Assembly: GCA_034435435.1 (NCBI GenBank)
Contig: DAOTXN010000006.1
Span: 1 to 31,352 of the forward strand
Direction: 5' to 3'
From: DAOTXN01 sp034435435
GTDB lineage: Bacteria; Chloroflexota; Anaerolineae; S140-20
Length of the DNA stretch: 31,352 nucleotides
Every line of letters starts with the position of its first letter. Within the stretch, counting starts at the first letter, position 1. Shown piece by piece: positions 30,993-31,352 of the stretch. Below the pieces are notes generated by a model. That model was not told where the DNA came from, did no database searches, and saw only the letters and a program-made list of their open reading frames with translations. The position numbers were made by a program, and so were the translations under genes.

Positions 30993-31148
30993 TTAGCTCG
31001 GCAAATACTCCACGATCAGGCCCATATTGGCTTCCAGCGCGTCCCGGTGGGTGCGTTCATAACTGTGAGAGGCATCTACACCCGGGCCGATCAACCCGAC
31101 CACCCGATCGGCTCCGACGCGCCACGCCGTCTGTCCATCGAAACCGTA
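30993..31148 (-). pseudogene. C-terminal remnant of an M42-type metallopeptidase
   Basis: The last 50 or so codons before TAA 30993-30995 encode GADRVVGLIGPGVDASHSYERTH and a closing amphipathic helix, characteristic of the C-terminus of M42/M20-like aminopeptidases (the ASHSYERTH segment carries a metal-binding His). Upstream of 31149 the frame continues briefly but is unrelated: it runs through the motif 31149-31164 and into the repeat at 31274-31338. The rest of the gene (about 300 codons) is missing. Read as truncation by an insertion at 31149; a real distal portion could lie beyond the element. Confidence 0.65.
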
Positions 31149-31164
31149 ATAGGGGCTACATCTC
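31149..31164. mobile_element. Candidate terminal motif of a mobile element (right edge)
   Basis: ATAGGGGCTA followed directly by CATCTC; the reverse complement matches 93-110 apart from a two-base gap. It separates the peptidase remnant on its left from unrelated DNA on its right. On the minus strand a short open frame from the right edge ends at TAG 31158-31156 inside this motif, the same arrangement as at 101-103. Confidence 0.45.
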
Positions 31165-31273
31165 ACTCCCACACACCCGCGCAAAGACATTATCGGCATT
31201 CTGACCGCAGACTTTATTCCCAAGTAACTGCTCAGCCCAAATGCGTAAAAGCGGCAAACCCAAAGCCATTCGA

Positions 31274-31338
31274 CAGGATTCACAAGATTCACAGGATGGA
31301 ATTCGTGGAAAAATCCTGTAAATCCTGTAAATCTTGTC
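31274..31338. repeat. Opposed arrays of 9-bp units at the right edge
   Basis: Three 9-mers of the CAGGATTCA type (31274-31300) face three of the AATCCTGTA type (31312-31338). The arms are complementary at about 20 of 24 positions around an 11-base loop region. Same architecture as 26958-27016 with a different unit. Confidence 0.72.
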
Positions 31339-31352
31339 CAAAGAGCTACCAG

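Noticed and set aside
26958..31338. CRISPR array
   Set aside because: The repeated units are 7-10 bp and directly adjacent, without spacers, and no cas gene is present.

Overview
The window looks like a chromosomal segment of a moderately GC-rich bacterium, most likely a member of the Chloroflexota (Anaerolineae or a related class). This placement is an inference. It rests on the gene mix (RDD/SpoIIM/MoxR/DUF58 proteins, an archaeal-type TctA permease, a eukaryote-type UDP-glucose pyrophosphorylase), a long coiled-coil insertion in RpoC, and phased 7-10 bp repeats of a kind common in that phylum. Promoters follow the TTGnnn - 17 bp - TAnnnT pattern very regularly, so many transcription starts can be proposed from sequence alone.

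Layout. 1-110: end of a probable mobile element that cuts the 3' end of a secreted beta-propeller gene (100-2235, -). 2484-4715 (+): a degenerate UvrD-like SF1 helicase that carries two repeat patches in frame. 4838-5200 (-): zinc-ribbon/cold-shock protein. 5461-12278 (-): an information-processing block, ftsY - prfB (with programmed +1 frameshift) - small charged protein - rpoC. rpoC has its own promoter and a hairpin/U-tract in its leader, and is not preceded by rpoB. 12509-14456 (+): fabF-rnc, overlapping. 14453-16225: divergent RDD and SpoIIM membrane proteins. 16189-16608 (-): a nucleoside deoxyribosyltransferase-like protein. 16680-18706 (-): a translationally coupled pair of unrecognised proteins rich in winged-helix (HARE-HTH-like) segments. 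18842-21751 (+): valS behind a long structured leader containing a short ORF with a perfect Shine-Dalgarno. 21774-24978 (-): UDP-glucose pyrophosphorylase, TctA-family permease and CBS-pair protein. 25104-25697 (+): a methyltransferase that is probably read from a leaderless mRNA. 25999-28294 (+): moxR-DUF58. 28330-30972 (-): GAF protein, M19 dipeptidase and nucleotidyltransferase. 30993-31148 (-): the C-terminal remnant of an M42-type peptidase, cut off by the same terminal motif seen at the left end.

Working together. The core block serves translation (prfB, valS), transcription (rpoC), protein targeting (ftsY), RNA processing (rnc) and fatty-acid elongation (fabF). MoxR and DUF58 are a known functional pair, and RDD/SpoIIM proteins often accompany them elsewhere; here the two halves lie about 10 kb apart.

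The observations most worth following are: the valS leader; the winged-helix gene pair at 16680-18706; the rpoC leader; the phased repeats, two of which sit in frame inside the helicase gene; and the shared motif that truncates a gene at each end of the window.
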